64,000 nt of DNA from Pseudomonas ceruminis (GTDB lineage: Bacteria; Pseudomonadota; Gammaproteobacteria; Pseudomonadales; Pseudomonadaceae): positions 142,089 through 206,088 of the forward strand of contig NZ_BQHW01000008.1 in the NCBI RefSeq assembly GCF_021602025.1. Reading direction: 5' to 3'. The notes below the pieces were generated by a model that saw only the letters and a program-made list of their open reading frames with translations, ran no database searches and was not told where the DNA came from. The position numbers were made by a program, and so were the translations under genes. Below, piece by piece: positions 47,475 to 57,300 of this stretch. Within the stretch, counting starts at the first letter, position 1. Each line of letters starts with the position of its first letter.

Positions 47475-48248
47475 ATGCCTTTTGACTTCGACCCGGCCGC
47501 CCACGGCCTCACCCTCGACGAAACCCAAACCGCCGCGCTGAAGGCGGCGCTGGGCGGCGAGGTGCAGAAATTCCTGGACGGTGAGGTCTCGGGCCTCAAG
47601 ACCAAGAACCAGGAGCTGATCGGTTCCAACAAGACCATCAAGACCGAGCTGGACAAGCTGAAGGGTCAATTCGAAGGCCTGGATATCGAGGCCGTGAAGG
47701 GTCTGCTGGCCAAGGTTGGTCAGGACGAGGAGACCAAGCTGATCGCCGAGGGCAAGCTGGACGAGGTCATCACCCGCCGCACCGAGCGCCTGCGTACCGA
47801 CCTGGACAAGCAGGTCAAGGCCGCCAACGAACGCGCGGACAAGGCCGAAGCCTTCGCTGCCAAGTACAGCGACAAGGTGCTGGCCGATTCCATCCGCGCT
47901 GCCGCCATCAAGGCCGGCGCGCTGCCAGAGGCTGCCGAGGACATCATCTTGCGCGCCCGGGGCACCTTCAAACTGAGCGAAGACGGCGAGCCCGTTGCCA
48001 CCGACCGTGCCGGCGAAGTCGTGTACGGGAAGGACGGCAAGACCCCGCTGTCTCCCCTCGAATGGGCGGAATCGCTGCGCGAAACCGCTACCCACCTGTG
48101 GCCAAGGGCCCAGGGTGCCGGACAGACCGGCGACAACGGTGGCAAGGCCACGAAGAAGTGGGGTGAGTACACCGAGACCGAGCGCGCTGCGATCGCTCGC
48201 GACAACCCCGAAGCATTCAAAAAACTGCAAGCCACCCAAGGAACCTAA
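47475..48248 (+). CDS. Head scaffolding protein
   Basis: The 257-residue acidic product has a central coiled coil (LKTKNQELIGSNKTIKTELD and further heptads) and sits directly before the major capsid gene, the usual place of scaffolds. The GGGGATAGCC leader precedes the ATG at 47475. It should guide prohead assembly and leave before packaging. Confidence 0.82.
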   Translation: MPFDFDPAAHGLTLDETQTAALKAALGGEVQKFLDGEVSGLKTKNQELIGSNKTIKTELDKLKGQFEGLDIEAVKGLLAKVGQDEETKLIAEGKLDEVITRRTERLRTDLDKQVKAANERADKAEAFAAKYSDKVLADSIRAAAIKAGALPEAAEDIILRARGTFKLSEDGEPVATDRAGEVVYGKDGKTPLSPLEWAESLRETATHLWPRAQGAGQTGDNGGKATKKWGEYTETERAAIARDNPEAFKKLQATQGT

Positions 48249-48251
48249 TCC

Positions 48252-49229
48252 ATGGCCACGACCCAGCTGTCGGACATCTTCGTCCGCGACTACTACGGCG
48301 CGCTGGCGCCGGTGAACACCCCTGAAAAAACTTCCGTCTTCGAATCGGGAATCGTGACCCGCTCGCCGACGCTCGACAATATCGCCAACAACGGCCAGGG
48401 CACCTCCGAGATCAGCTATTGGCAAGATCTCGACGCCGACGAGGCGCCGAACATCTCCAACGACAACCCGGATGACCTGGGCGAGGTCGGCAAGGCCGAG
48501 CAGGGCAGCATGCGGGCCCGTACGCTTTACCTCAACAAAGGCTACGGTGTTGCCGACCTCACTGCTGAGCTGGCTAATAGCGAGCCCATGCAGCACATCC
48601 GCAACCGCTTCGGTACGTACTGGACCCGCCAGTGGCAGCGTTATCTGCTGGGCGCTGCACGAGGCATCATCGCGTCGAACATTGCCAACAATGCCGGTGA
48701 CATGGTCAAGGACGCAGGTGCCACCATCAGCGCCACCGCGTTTCAGGACGCTGCCTTCACTGCCGGCGATGCGGCCGACATGTTCGGAGCCATCGGCGTC
48801 CACTCGGTGGTCATGAACCAGATGGTCAAGCAGGACCTGATTGAGTACCTGCGCGATTCGACCGGCAAAATCATCCTGGCCACCTACCTCGGCAAGCCGG
48901 TGTTCATGGATGACAGCCTGACCTACGCGCCCGGTCAATTCCTGTCGGTATTCTTCGGCCAAGGCGCTTTCGGTTATGGCGAGGGGGCCCCGCATGTACC
49001 GGTCGAGCTGCAGCGCAAACCGGACGGTGGCAATGGCGGCGGTGCCGAAGTCCTGTGGGAACGCAAGACCTTCATCCTGCAGCCCGCCGGTTTCAGCTGG
49101 AAAGGCAGCAACAACCTTAACCTGAGCCCGAACGCCGCCCAGTACGCCAGCGCTGCGAACTGGGAACGTGTGTTCGACCGCAAGCAGGTGCCGTTCGCCG
49201 CCGTCATCAGCGGCACCGCCACCCCTTAA
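48252..49229 (+). CDS. Major capsid protein
   Basis: The 325-residue product begins MATTQLSDIFVRDYYGALAP. It matches HK97-fold capsids of this phage group, with TWTRQWQRYLLGAARGIIAS-like helices and a C-terminal VPFAAVISGTATP. It starts three bases after the scaffold stop. No separate prohead protease is seen. Confidence 0.88.
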   Translation: MATTQLSDIFVRDYYGALAPVNTPEKTSVFESGIVTRSPTLDNIANNGQGTSEISYWQDLDADEAPNISNDNPDDLGEVGKAEQGSMRARTLYLNKGYGVADLTAELANSEPMQHIRNRFGTYWTRQWQRYLLGAARGIIASNIANNAGDMVKDAGATISATAFQDAAFTAGDAADMFGAIGVHSVVMNQMVKQDLIEYLRDSTGKIILATYLGKPVFMDDSLTYAPGQFLSVFFGQGAFGYGEGAPHVPVELQRKPDGGNGGGAEVLWERKTFILQPAGFSWKGSNNLNLSPNAAQYASAANWERVFDRKQVPFAAVISGTATP

Positions 49230-49275
49230 CCCATGATGCGGGGCGCCGTCTTGGCGCCCTGTGCAGGAGATCGAT

Positions 49276-49581
49276 ATGAAAGTCATCTACACCGACAAGC
49301 CAGGTCGCGAGCGCGGCGTTTGTTACCGGCTCCTGAGCCAGTTCTTCGGGGTCATCGACGGCGCAACGCATGTTGTGGTCGAAGGCGAGGCGCCCGAGAT
49401 CGTCGAGGCCTATGAGGCTGCGGGTATCAAGGTTGGCGAGCAAGACGGCCAAGAAGAGGCCGAGACTGACCCGCGCAAGATGAACGCTCCCGAACTGAAG
49501 GAATGGCTCACTGCCAAGGGCATCGAGTTCGACGCCGGCGCGAAAAAGCCCGACCTGCAAGCCCTGATCCCCCAGGAGTAA
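49276..49581 (+). CDS. Head protein with HeH/LEM-like C terminus
   Basis: AGGAG precedes the ATG at 49276. The 101-residue product ends MNAPELKEWLTAKGIEFDAG and KKPDLQALIPQE, a HeH/SAP-like DNA-binding helix-extension-helix. Such genes often follow capsid genes. A role in head completion is inferred. Confidence 0.65.
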   Translation: MKVIYTDKPGRERGVCYRLLSQFFGVIDGATHVVVEGEAPEIVEAYEAAGIKVGEQDGQEEAETDPRKMNAPELKEWLTAKGIEFDAGAKKPDLQALIPQE

Positions 49582-49584
49582 GCC

Positions 49585-49962
49585 ATGACTGACTTCATCA
49601 CCGTCGCAGATGTCGACCAGAAGCTCGGGCTGGGCTGGGCTGGCACCGGTGATGCGGTCCTTGCCGTGGCCATGGCCAACGCCTGGCTCACGGCCAAGAT
49701 CAAGCGAACGGTGCCAGATCCGGTGCCGGACGCCATCGTGAGCGCCGGCGCGCAGGTGGCCAAGCTGGCTGCGGCCGGCAAGTTGTACAAGGACACCCAG
49801 CGCGAGGTGCAGAGCAAGACGGTGTCGGCCCAGGCTGGCACTTCGACCAGCAAGACCTACGTCGCGGGATCTGTCGATCGCTCTGCTGGCGAGAACTTCG
49901 CCCTTGACCTTATCGCCCCGTGGATCAGGCGCACTGGCACCGTGATGCTCAAGAGGATCTGA
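49585..49962 (+). CDS. Head-tail connector protein
   Basis: The 125-residue product begins MTDFITVADVDQKLGLGWAG and has a helical pattern with VAMANAWLTAKIKRTVPDPV, like gp6-type adaptor proteins. It stands in the head-tail joining block. The exact adaptor class is uncertain. Confidence 0.65.
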   Translation: MTDFITVADVDQKLGLGWAGTGDAVLAVAMANAWLTAKIKRTVPDPVPDAIVSAGAQVAKLAAAGKLYKDTQREVQSKTVSAQAGTSTSKTYVAGSVDRSAGENFALDLIAPWIRRTGTVMLKRI

Positions 49963-49965
49963 CCC

Positions 49966-50358
49966 ATGGGCATGCGCGAAGAACTACAGGCCGAGCTGGC
50001 GGAAGCGTTCGACGATCCAGATGGCCTGGCCGATGCGGTGAAGCCCGTTGCTGGGAGCCGTATCGTAAAGGGCGGATATGACCCCGAGATCGGCGGCACG
50101 GTGCCGGCGTCAACCATCTACTACGCCGGCCGCGGCGTGTTTGGCAGCTATCTGGCCAAGGAGATCGACGGGACCCGCATCCAAACCGAGGATGTGAAGC
50201 TGCTGGTGCTCCAGAACGAGATTTTCGAGGGGCAGGCCGGTGCCGCTACCGATGTTCCAGCTGCCCCCAAGATTGGTGACCAGGTGAGCGGGTACCGCGT
50301 GCTCAACGTTTCCGAGGACCCGGCTCAGGCTACCTGGACCATTCAGCTGAGGAAGTGA
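49966..50358 (+). CDS. Head-tail joining protein
   Basis: The 130-residue protein is beta-rich after a helical start (MGMREELQAELAEAFDDPDG) and has GDQVSGYRVLNVSEDPAQAT near the end. Position and fold pattern suggest a stopper or head-closure protein. Confidence 0.6.
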   Translation: MGMREELQAELAEAFDDPDGLADAVKPVAGSRIVKGGYDPEIGGTVPASTIYYAGRGVFGSYLAKEIDGTRIQTEDVKLLVLQNEIFEGQAGAATDVPAAPKIGDQVSGYRVLNVSEDPAQATWTIQLRK

Positions 50359-50359
50359 C

Positions 50360-51034
50360 ATGGCGCGCGGCTCACACATGGCCCAGCGATACGGCGGGCA
50401 GCAGGGCGGGTTCGCTGAGGCCATACGGGCCTTCGCAGAACAGGCGGAGCAAGCCCTGGACGCGACCTTCCGCGAAATCGTGATCGAGATCGGCAGCAGC
50501 GTCATCCGCATGTCACCGGTAGGCAACCCGGAACTATGGGCGGCCAACGTGGCTCACCGGGCCAAGGCCAACAAGGCCGCCGATGACTACGACTTCAAGG
50601 TCGCGGTACGCAACACCTTGATCAACCTGAACCAGGACAACTTCACCAAGGCCGGCAAGCTGCGCAAGGGCGTGAAGTACGCCAGGCCCCTCACCAAGAC
50701 GGAGCGCGAGCAGAATTTCGCCACCAATGGCCTGGTAGCGGGCCAGGGTTACGTCGGCGGACGGTTCCGCGGCAACTGGCAGTTCTCCATCGATTCACCG
50801 GCTACCGAAGAACTCGACCGCATTGATCCATCTGGCAGCCAGGCGATTGCCGACCTGATTGCCCAGGTGCAGGCGCTAACCATCGGGCAAACCGCCTACA
50901 TCGTGAACAACTTGCCCTATGCCGTTCCTTTGGAATATGGCCACTCAACTCAGGCACCGCATGGCATGGTCCGGGTGACCCTGGCCAAATTCCAAGCGAT
51001 CGTCGATCAAGCCATCAGGAACAACCAGATATGA
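50360..51034 (+). CDS. HK97 gp10-like tail completion protein
   Basis: The 224-residue product has FREIVIEIGSSVIRMSPVGN and GGRFRGNWQFSIDSP, and near the end NNLPYAVPLEYGHSTQAPHG and MVRVT. The motif of a Tyr-x-x-x-x-E-Y-G-H-S-x-x-A-P is that of gp10-type neck proteins. ATGA-linked to the tail terminator. Confidence 0.8.
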   Translation: MARGSHMAQRYGGQQGGFAEAIRAFAEQAEQALDATFREIVIEIGSSVIRMSPVGNPELWAANVAHRAKANKAADDYDFKVAVRNTLINLNQDNFTKAGKLRKGVKYARPLTKTEREQNFATNGLVAGQGYVGGRFRGNWQFSIDSPATEELDRIDPSGSQAIADLIAQVQALTIGQTAYIVNNLPYAVPLEYGHSTQAPHGMVRVTLAKFQAIVDQAIRNNQI

Positions 51035-51444
51035 GCCAGGCACTCGCCCGACAGGCCATCGAGATCAAGCTGATGGCCTGGGCCACGGCGCGCCCGATTC
51101 GGGTCGCGAACTTCGAGCAGGGTTTCGAGGCTGGGCCCGATGAAACCTACCTGCAGGCTTTCCAACTGCCGGCGGGCACCACCTGCCGCTATCTGGGCGG
51201 CGATGCCTACGAGTACGCCGGCATCTACCAGGTCAGTATCGTTTGCCCGGCGGGCCAGCCTCTCGCTACAGCCGAAGCCCTGGTCGGCGAGCTTTCGGGC
51301 CTCTTCCGGGTGGATTCGGAACTCAGCCGCAATGGCTTCGAGGGCCTAGTCACCGAGCCAGTTGATCAGGGCCCAGCCATCCCCGAGTCGGCCACCTACA
51401 CGGTACCGGCCAGCTTCGCCTACCGCGGCGTCGCGGACCAGTAA
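51031..51444 (+). CDS. Tail terminator protein (DUF4128-like)
   Basis: The 137-residue product reads MSQALARQAIEIKLMAWATA, then AYEYAGIYQVSIVCPAGQPL and AFAYRGV, the alpha-beta fold of lambda U-like terminators. It caps the tail tube after length control. Confidence 0.75.
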   Translation: MSQALARQAIEIKLMAWATARPIRVANFEQGFEAGPDETYLQAFQLPAGTTCRYLGGDAYEYAGIYQVSIVCPAGQPLATAEALVGELSGLFRVDSELSRNGFEGLVTEPVDQGPAIPESATYTVPASFAYRGVADQ

Positions 51445-51547
51445 CACCGGTCATCTTTCAGGCTACAGCTAGGGGGCACCCGAAAGCGCCTTCCCTGGGG
51501 TGTTGCTGTGGCCGATTCATTCCCAGGGCTATCGCAGGGGATACACC

Positions 51548-52063
51548 ATGGACAAACTGATTATCGGCGACACCGAGCTAAACGTGATCGATCACGGCGG
51601 TCAGCCTTGCCTGACGCTGGTCGAGGTCGCAACCGCGCTCTACGGGAAAGGGGGTGACGGAAATGCGACCCCCTTTGAAACCCGCGTGCGAGACCTTTAC
51701 CGGCGCCATGCGGACGAGTTCACCCCGACCATGACGGCCCTGGTCAAGATGAAAACCCGGGGCGGCGAGCAGGAGGTGCGGGTATTCAGTCTTCGTGGCG
51801 CCCATTTGCTTGGCATGTTTGCGCGCACGGAACGGGCCAAAGCTTTCCGGCGAAAAGTCCTCGATGTGCTGGATGAGCAAGCGCGCCAGGGACAGTCGCT
51901 TGGCGTCGAGTTCCAGCGCACGCTTCTCGAGTACAGCGGCAAGCAGGCGGTCGCCAGCTTGTGTGGGAAAGGCTTGCGCCAGTGGCAACGACAGAAGCCA
52001 CCCCTTGAAGCAAAACTGAGCGATCTCGCTTCGCAGTTGCAGCCATCACTCCCACTTCATTGA
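51548..52063 (+). CDS. Antirepressor-type protein (P22_AR_N-like)
   Basis: The 171-residue protein contains TLVEVATALYGKGGDGNATP, FTPTMTALVKMKTRGGEQEV and RVFSLRGAHLLGMFARTERA, the N-terminal domain of P22-type antirepressors. It sits alone in the tail module, an odd place for a regulator, so it is probably a moron. GGGGAT precedes the ATG at 51548. The C-terminal third is unlike known antirepressors. Confidence 0.78.
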   Translation: MDKLIIGDTELNVIDHGGQPCLTLVEVATALYGKGGDGNATPFETRVRDLYRRHADEFTPTMTALVKMKTRGGEQEVRVFSLRGAHLLGMFARTERAKAFRRKVLDVLDEQARQGQSLGVEFQRTLLEYSGKQAVASLCGKGLRQWQRQKPPLEAKLSDLASQLQPSLPLH

Positions 52064-52077
52064 CAACCACCCTGACG

Positions 52078-52106
52078 AACGAAAGCCTGCCTTGTGCGGG
52101 CTTCGT
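52078..52106 (+). terminator. Terminator-like hairpin before the 269-residue gene
   Basis: A stem of ACGAAAGCC and GGCTTCGT with an inner GC pair, followed by CGTTTTTGG. The ribosome site of the next gene follows directly. Confidence 0.6.
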
Positions 52107-52125
52107 CGTTTTTGGAGATCCGAAA

Positions 52126-52935
52126 ATGCAGAGCGTCAACTACGTGCCAGGAATTTCCGGCATGCGCATCGACTTCCAGAGTGGCGCGATCGAGATCAAT
52201 GGCGGCAGCGCTGCCGGCGGAGGCTTGCCCAGCGAGCCGCAAATGATCAATGTCACGGCCGGACAGTGGTCGGAATGCGATCTACCAAGCAATGCAATCG
52301 ATTACTACAAGTTCATCGGCGAACAAGTGATGAGAATTCCCATCGAGCATCGCGATAGCGCTGAGTTTTCGACTGAAGACATATCGTTTGACCGCGACGG
52401 CTCCGATGTCCGCACCCGGCTCACCTACCAGCGACTGGAGACTGCTGAAGAGGCCAAGGCCAGGGCATCACTTCCAGCCGATTCGGTAGTGATAAGCGAG
52501 CGTGGCGACGCGACCATCACCTCCAGAGGGCGAGTCGTTGTTCGCCTGGGTTGCTGGAATGATGACGAGCAGCCCGCCGAGCAGCCATTTGCTGTCGAGG
52601 GTGATCAGGTGTTCATCAACCAGGCCCTGATTGATCCTGCGATGTGGAGCTTGAAGATGTCGTTGAACTCGCAGGGGCAGTACGTGGCCGCGGGTATCGG
52701 GTATGGCATCGATCCTACCCAGGGCGAAGCCAAGGATGGTCAGAGGAAAATTGACCGCGCCATCGAGAAGGGCGACGCCACTGAGATCCTAAGCCTGATC
52801 GCCGACCAGATCGCCCGGGCTGACCTCGGCCAGGACCTGCGCGACGCGATTGCCAAGATCGCTGACCCTACCGAAACCATCCGTCAGGTGATCCGCGACG
52901 AGTTCAAGCCAGGCGGCCTTTTGCATCGCCGCTGA
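52126..52935 (+). CDS. Hypothetical tail-region protein (269 aa)
   Basis: GGAG precedes the ATG at 52126. The product begins MQSVNYVPGISGMRIDFQSG and has long beta-rich stretches, then a helical end (QDLRDAIAKIADPTETIRQV). It lies between the antirepressor-like and tail tube genes, flanked by hairpins. The start resembles short repeats seen in phage tail-fibre-associated proteins, but no family is certain. Confidence 0.65.
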   Translation: MQSVNYVPGISGMRIDFQSGAIEINGGSAAGGGLPSEPQMINVTAGQWSECDLPSNAIDYYKFIGEQVMRIPIEHRDSAEFSTEDISFDRDGSDVRTRLTYQRLETAEEAKARASLPADSVVISERGDATITSRGRVVVRLGCWNDDEQPAEQPFAVEGDQVFINQALIDPAMWSLKMSLNSQGQYVAAGIGYGIDPTQGEAKDGQRKIDRAIEKGDATEILSLIADQIARADLGQDLRDAIAKIADPTETIRQVIRDEFKPGGLLHRR

Positions 52936-52950
52936 TCAAAACACCACCTA

Positions 52951-52973
52951 AACCCGCCGCGTGCGGGCTTTTT
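52951..52973 (+). terminator. Terminator-like hairpin before the tail tube gene
   Basis: AACCCGC and GCGGGCTT with TTTTC, 16 bases after the upstream stop and 26 bases before the next ATG. Confidence 0.65.
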
Positions 52974-52998
52974 CGTTTCTACCCAAGAGGAAAACACC

Positions 52999-53658
52999 AT
53001 GGCCGCACGCTTCCCGCTGCCAAACGGCGCCGTGCTGGAGATTGCACGCGTCATCGGCGCTGCCGTCCCATTCACCGCGCTGACCAATGCGAAGCCTCCG
53101 GTGGCGACTGCTGCCGGTCACACCATCCAAAACGGCGACGTTCTGCTGGTCAACTCCGGCTGGGCGCTGATCAACGACCGTGCCGTTAAGGCATCCGCTG
53201 TTGCTGCTGACGCGTTCTCCCTGGCCGGCCTGGACACCAGTGATGTAGAGCGTTACACCGCCGGGGCTGGGGTTGGCTCTGTGCTCCCGGTATCCGACTG
53301 GGTGCAGATCTCCAAGGTAACGTCTTTCAACTCGGCCGGGGGCGAGCAGCAGTACGCTACTGTCGGGTACCTAGAAGACGACGATGACAAACAGTTCCCA
53401 ACCAACCGCAACCCGACAACCCTGTCTATTGTGGTCGAGGACCAGCCCTCTGCGGCTTACGTTGAGGCCGTTGAAGGCTACGACTCTTCGAAAGAGCTTG
53501 CAGTTATTCGTCTGAAGCTGCGCAACGGTGACCATATCCTGTATCCAGGCTACGTCAGCATCACTCCAGATCCCACAATGGAGCGGAACAACGTGATGAC
53601 CCGCACCATCAGCGTTGGCCTGTCGGCTCGCTCGCTTCGTTACCTGGCCGGCGCGTAA
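52999..53658 (+). CDS. Major tail (tube) protein
   Basis: The 219-residue product has SDWVQISKVTSFNSAGGEQQ and MERNNVMTRTISVGLSARSL, patterns of siphovirus tail tube proteins, and precedes the tail assembly chaperones as in lambda V-G-GT-H. GAGGAAAA precedes the ATG. Confidence 0.82.
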   Translation: MAARFPLPNGAVLEIARVIGAAVPFTALTNAKPPVATAAGHTIQNGDVLLVNSGWALINDRAVKASAVAADAFSLAGLDTSDVERYTAGAGVGSVLPVSDWVQISKVTSFNSAGGEQQYATVGYLEDDDDKQFPTNRNPTTLSIVVEDQPSAAYVEAVEGYDSSKELAVIRLKLRNGDHILYPGYVSITPDPTMERNNVMTRTISVGLSARSLRYLAGA

Positions 53659-53667
53659 GGAATTCTC

Positions 53668-54051
53668 ATGGCGAAGATCAAAATCGCGCAGAACCCCACT
53701 TTCGCTGCCGTGGTGCAGGTTCCGCGCATTGGCGCCGAGCCGGCACCGGTGGAATTCCAGTTCCGCTACATGGACCGCGTGGCCCTGTCCGCAATGTTCG
53801 ACCGCTGGAACAAGGCGCGCGACGCTTGGGCGGAAAAGTCCCAGAAGGACGGGGTGACTTGGGAGGAGGTCACTACCGGTGAAATCGCCCTGCAGGCTGA
53901 GCAGCTGGGCGATATCGTCACAGGCTGGGACCTGGAGGACGAGTTCAGCGCCGAGGCCATCGCCGACCTGGTGCGCACCTGCACCGGCGCACCGAAGGCA
54001 GTAATCGACGCCTACCAGGCCGCCTACAGCCCGGCCCGCCTGGGAAACTGA
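53668..54051 (+). CDS. Tail assembly chaperone G-like
   Basis: The 127-residue product begins MAKIKIAQNPTFAAVVQVPR and is followed directly by the tape measure region, as lambda G. It ends CTG GGA AAC TGA, where GGGAAAC (54042-54048) is a classical -1 slippery heptamer. Part of the ribosomes should shift to make the longer GT form. Confidence 0.82.
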   Translation: MAKIKIAQNPTFAAVVQVPRIGAEPAPVEFQFRYMDRVALSAMFDRWNKARDAWAEKSQKDGVTWEEVTTGEIALQAEQLGDIVTGWDLEDEFSAEAIADLVRTCTGAPKAVIDAYQAAYSPARLGN

Positions 54052-54365
54052 GGGCGGCGGCCCGGGCCTGCTACGAGCGCGGCCCGTCCGCCGAGCAACT
54101 GGCAGCGCTGGGGCTGACCCTGAATGACATCGAAGAGGAGGTAGTGGAGGTCTGGCCGGATGCATGGCCAGCCTTCCGTCTCTTCGATGCCATGGGTACT
54201 CAGTGGCGAGTGGCTTCTGGCGGCCCATCTGGCATGGACTACACCGCCATCCCCGCAACCGCCTTAATGCTCGGCATCAAGCGCCGCGACCTCACCGACA
54301 TTTTCCCCGATCTCCGCGTCATGGAGGTTGAGGCCTTGGCCGTCATGGCCGAATCCATGGAGTAG
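53668..54365 (+). CDS. Frameshifted tail assembly chaperone GT-like
   Basis: A -1 shift at GGGAAAC joins the G-like frame to a second open frame. It reads LRAAARACYERGPSAEQLAA, then LGLTLNDIEEEVVEVWPDAW and on to MAESME, giving about 232 residues. The second part has no good start of its own but has coding character (helical and acidic, like gpT). In lambda the G/GT pair recruits the tape measure protein. Confidence 0.8.
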
Positions 54366-54368
54366 ACC

Positions 54369-57300
54369 ATGACCACCATCGCTTCTCTCGGTCTTCAGAT
54401 CGACTCAGGGGATGCCGTTGAGGCCAAGGACAACCTCGACCAGTTGACCGACGCTGGCAAGCGCAGCGAGGAATCGGCCGGGCGAACCGGGCGCGCTTGG
54501 GAGACTGCCCTGGGCAGCCTGCAGGGTGATACCCGGCAGATCGTGCAGGAACTGCAGGCGCTCAATACCAAGCAGGCCGAATTGGCGCAGCAGATGGCCA
54601 CCGTGGGGCGCGCCGTTACCAGCGCTTCCACGGCATTCAGCAGCGCCGCGGCGAACATGGGAGCTTTCCGGGCCGAGGCCGCGCAGGCGGGCAAGGTGCA
54701 GGAGGCGCTCACCACCGCCACTGATTCCGGGGCCCAGGCTGGCCGGCGAGCTGCCGAATCCGCCGACGAGCAGCAAGCAAGGATTCTGGCCGTGGCCAAG
54801 GCCTCGCTGGAGGCCAGCCAGTACGTTCAATCGCTCAACCGGGCAACCGAGCAGAGTGCCGAGGTAACTGCCCAGGCGAACGCTGTATTGTCGGACAGCG
54901 CCAGTCGTCAAGCGTCCATCAATAGCCGGGCCCAGGCCCTCATCGCCACGGAAGAGCGCCAGGCGGAGGCGGCGAAGAAGGCCGCCGGCGCGCATCGGGA
55001 AGAAGGCCAGGCGCTCGAAGAGCTGCTGGGCAAAATTGACCCGACCGTCGCAGCAATGAGCCGCCTGGACCAGATGGAGCAGAAGCTGAAGGGCTTCCGC
55101 GCCAGTGGCGCGCTCGATGCGGACACCTTCGGCGAGTACCAGGCGAAGATCGACCAGGCGCGCACCGCATTGGGCGGCGCCGATGCTGCGCTGAACAAGA
55201 CGGGCATGTCGGCCAAGGCCACCGCAGCAGCACTGCGCGGCGTACCGGCACAGTTCACCGATATCGTGGTGTCCTTGCAGGGTGGCCAGGCTCCGCTCCA
55301 GGTACTGCTGCAGCAGGGCGGACAGCTCAAGGACATGTTTGGCGGCATCGGACCGGCTGTGCAAGCCCTTGGTGGCTATGTCCTGGGCCTGGTGAACCCG
55401 TTCACCGTCGCGGCTGCAGCGGTTGCCGTGCTTGGATACGCCTACTACTCCGGCAGCGAGGAGGCCGTCGAATTCCAGAAGGCGTTGATCACGACCGGTA
55501 ATGCCGCCGGCACTACGTCGGACCGCCTATCCGGGATGGCGCGCGAGGTAGCGGCCACTGTTGGCACCACCGGCGCTGCGGCAGAGGTGCTAACCCAGCT
55601 GGCCAGCAGCGGCAAAGTAGCCTCTGCCAGCTTCGTCGAGATCACCGAGGCCGCACTGGAGTGGCGCTCGGCGACCGGTACAGCGGTCGAGGAGACCGTG
55701 GCCGAGTTCGTGAAGATCGGAAAGGATCCAGTGGCTGCCGCCAAGGACCTCAGCGAGCAGTACAACTTCCTGACCGCTGCGACCTACTCGCAGATCGTTG
55801 CCTTGAAGGAGCAAGGCGACACCATCGGGGCTGCCAAGCTGCTCACCGACTCCTATGTCGATACCATCAAGAACCGGAGCAAGGAGGTCACCGAGAACCT
55901 GTCGATCTGGGAGCGCGGTTGGAAAGCCCTGCGGGGTGAGGTTGCTGCCACCGTAGACTCGGTCAAAAACATTGGCCGCGACCAGGACATCGCAAGTCGT
56001 ATCGTCGACATGCAGCGCCAGGTCGCTGCGGCACAGAGCGCTGTGAATGCCGACGCTGACGACACTGACGCCCGGAAGAAGCTCACCAACGCTAGTCTTG
56101 AGCTGAAGGGGCTGATCCAGCAGCGCGACACTATGGCAGCAATTGCCAGTGCCCGCGCCTTGGATGCGCAACAGCAGCAGGCGGCAATTGTCGCGATGGG
56201 CAAAGTCGACGCGCTGGAAAAATCAGCATGGACGAACGCCGAGAAGCGTGCCGAAAAGCTCAAGGAATACAGGAAGTCGCTCGATGACATCAGGGAAAAA
56301 AATCCCAATGATGAGCGGCTGAAGCCGGAGCGAATCGCGCGGGTCGAAGCCGACATCGCCAAGCAGTTCAAGGATCCGGCCGGCCGCACAGGGTCAGTTG
56401 ACCTCTCCGGTTTCAACGACCAGAAGAACGCACTTAGCGCCATCCTGGCCGAGTACAAGAATCACCAAAAGGAACTGGATGCGGCACAGAAGGCTGGCCT
56501 TATCTCCCAGGAGTCGTATGCCGCCCAGCGCGCGGCGATCATCGAGCAGCAGAAGGGCGACGTCACCTTCGCTTACGAGGCCGAGATCAAGGCACTGGAG
56601 GATGCGAAAGGCAAGAGCACTACCAGCGCCCAGCAGCGCATACAACTGGACCAGAAGATCGCCGATGCCCGCGCTGCTATGGTCAAGGCCCAGAAGGACG
56701 CCGACACCGAACTGGCGGTGCTGGCGACCAATGAGCAGGGCCGGCTGGCCAAGCAGGCCGCCGCTACCCAGGCCTATGTGGATCAGCTTGAACGCCAGCG
56801 CGCTGCGCTTTCGACTAGCGGTGACCGTTCTGCGGCTGCCATTGGTCTAGGAGATCGGCAGGCTGGCCTGCAGCGCGACCTGGACGGAGCAACTGATCGA
56901 TTTAATGATGAGCGTGCCAAGCTTCTTGATCGCCGCCGCACCGCGCCGGACAAGTACAGCGAGGATGACTACCAGCGCGACCTGGCGATCCTGAGCAAAG
57001 CCGAGGAAGAGTACCGCGACACTGTCGTGGATAACTACGACAAAATCTCGGCTGCCCAAGGCGACTGGCGCAAAGGAGCATCCTCGGCCTTCCAGAACTA
57101 CTTGGATCAGGCGCGGGATGTTGCCGGGCAGACGAAAAGCTTGTTCACGAATGCCTTCACCTCAATGGAGGATGCAGTCGTGAGCTTCGCCATGACTGGC
57201 AAGTTCTCGTTCTCTGACTTCACCAAGTCGATTCTGGCTGACATGGCTCGCATTGCTACACAGCAGGCAGCATCCGGTTTACTCGGCAGCCTGGTTAGCT

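Noticed and set aside
47403-49286. Very long leftward frame of 627 codons across the scaffold and capsid genes
   Set aside because: It is the antisense shadow of two strongly recognised head genes; its composition is typical of high-GC antisense frames.
54144-54365. Independent GTG-started gene after the tail chaperone
   Set aside because: Coding character continues upstream of the GTG to the GGGAAAC heptamer, so it is better explained as the -1 frameshift extension.
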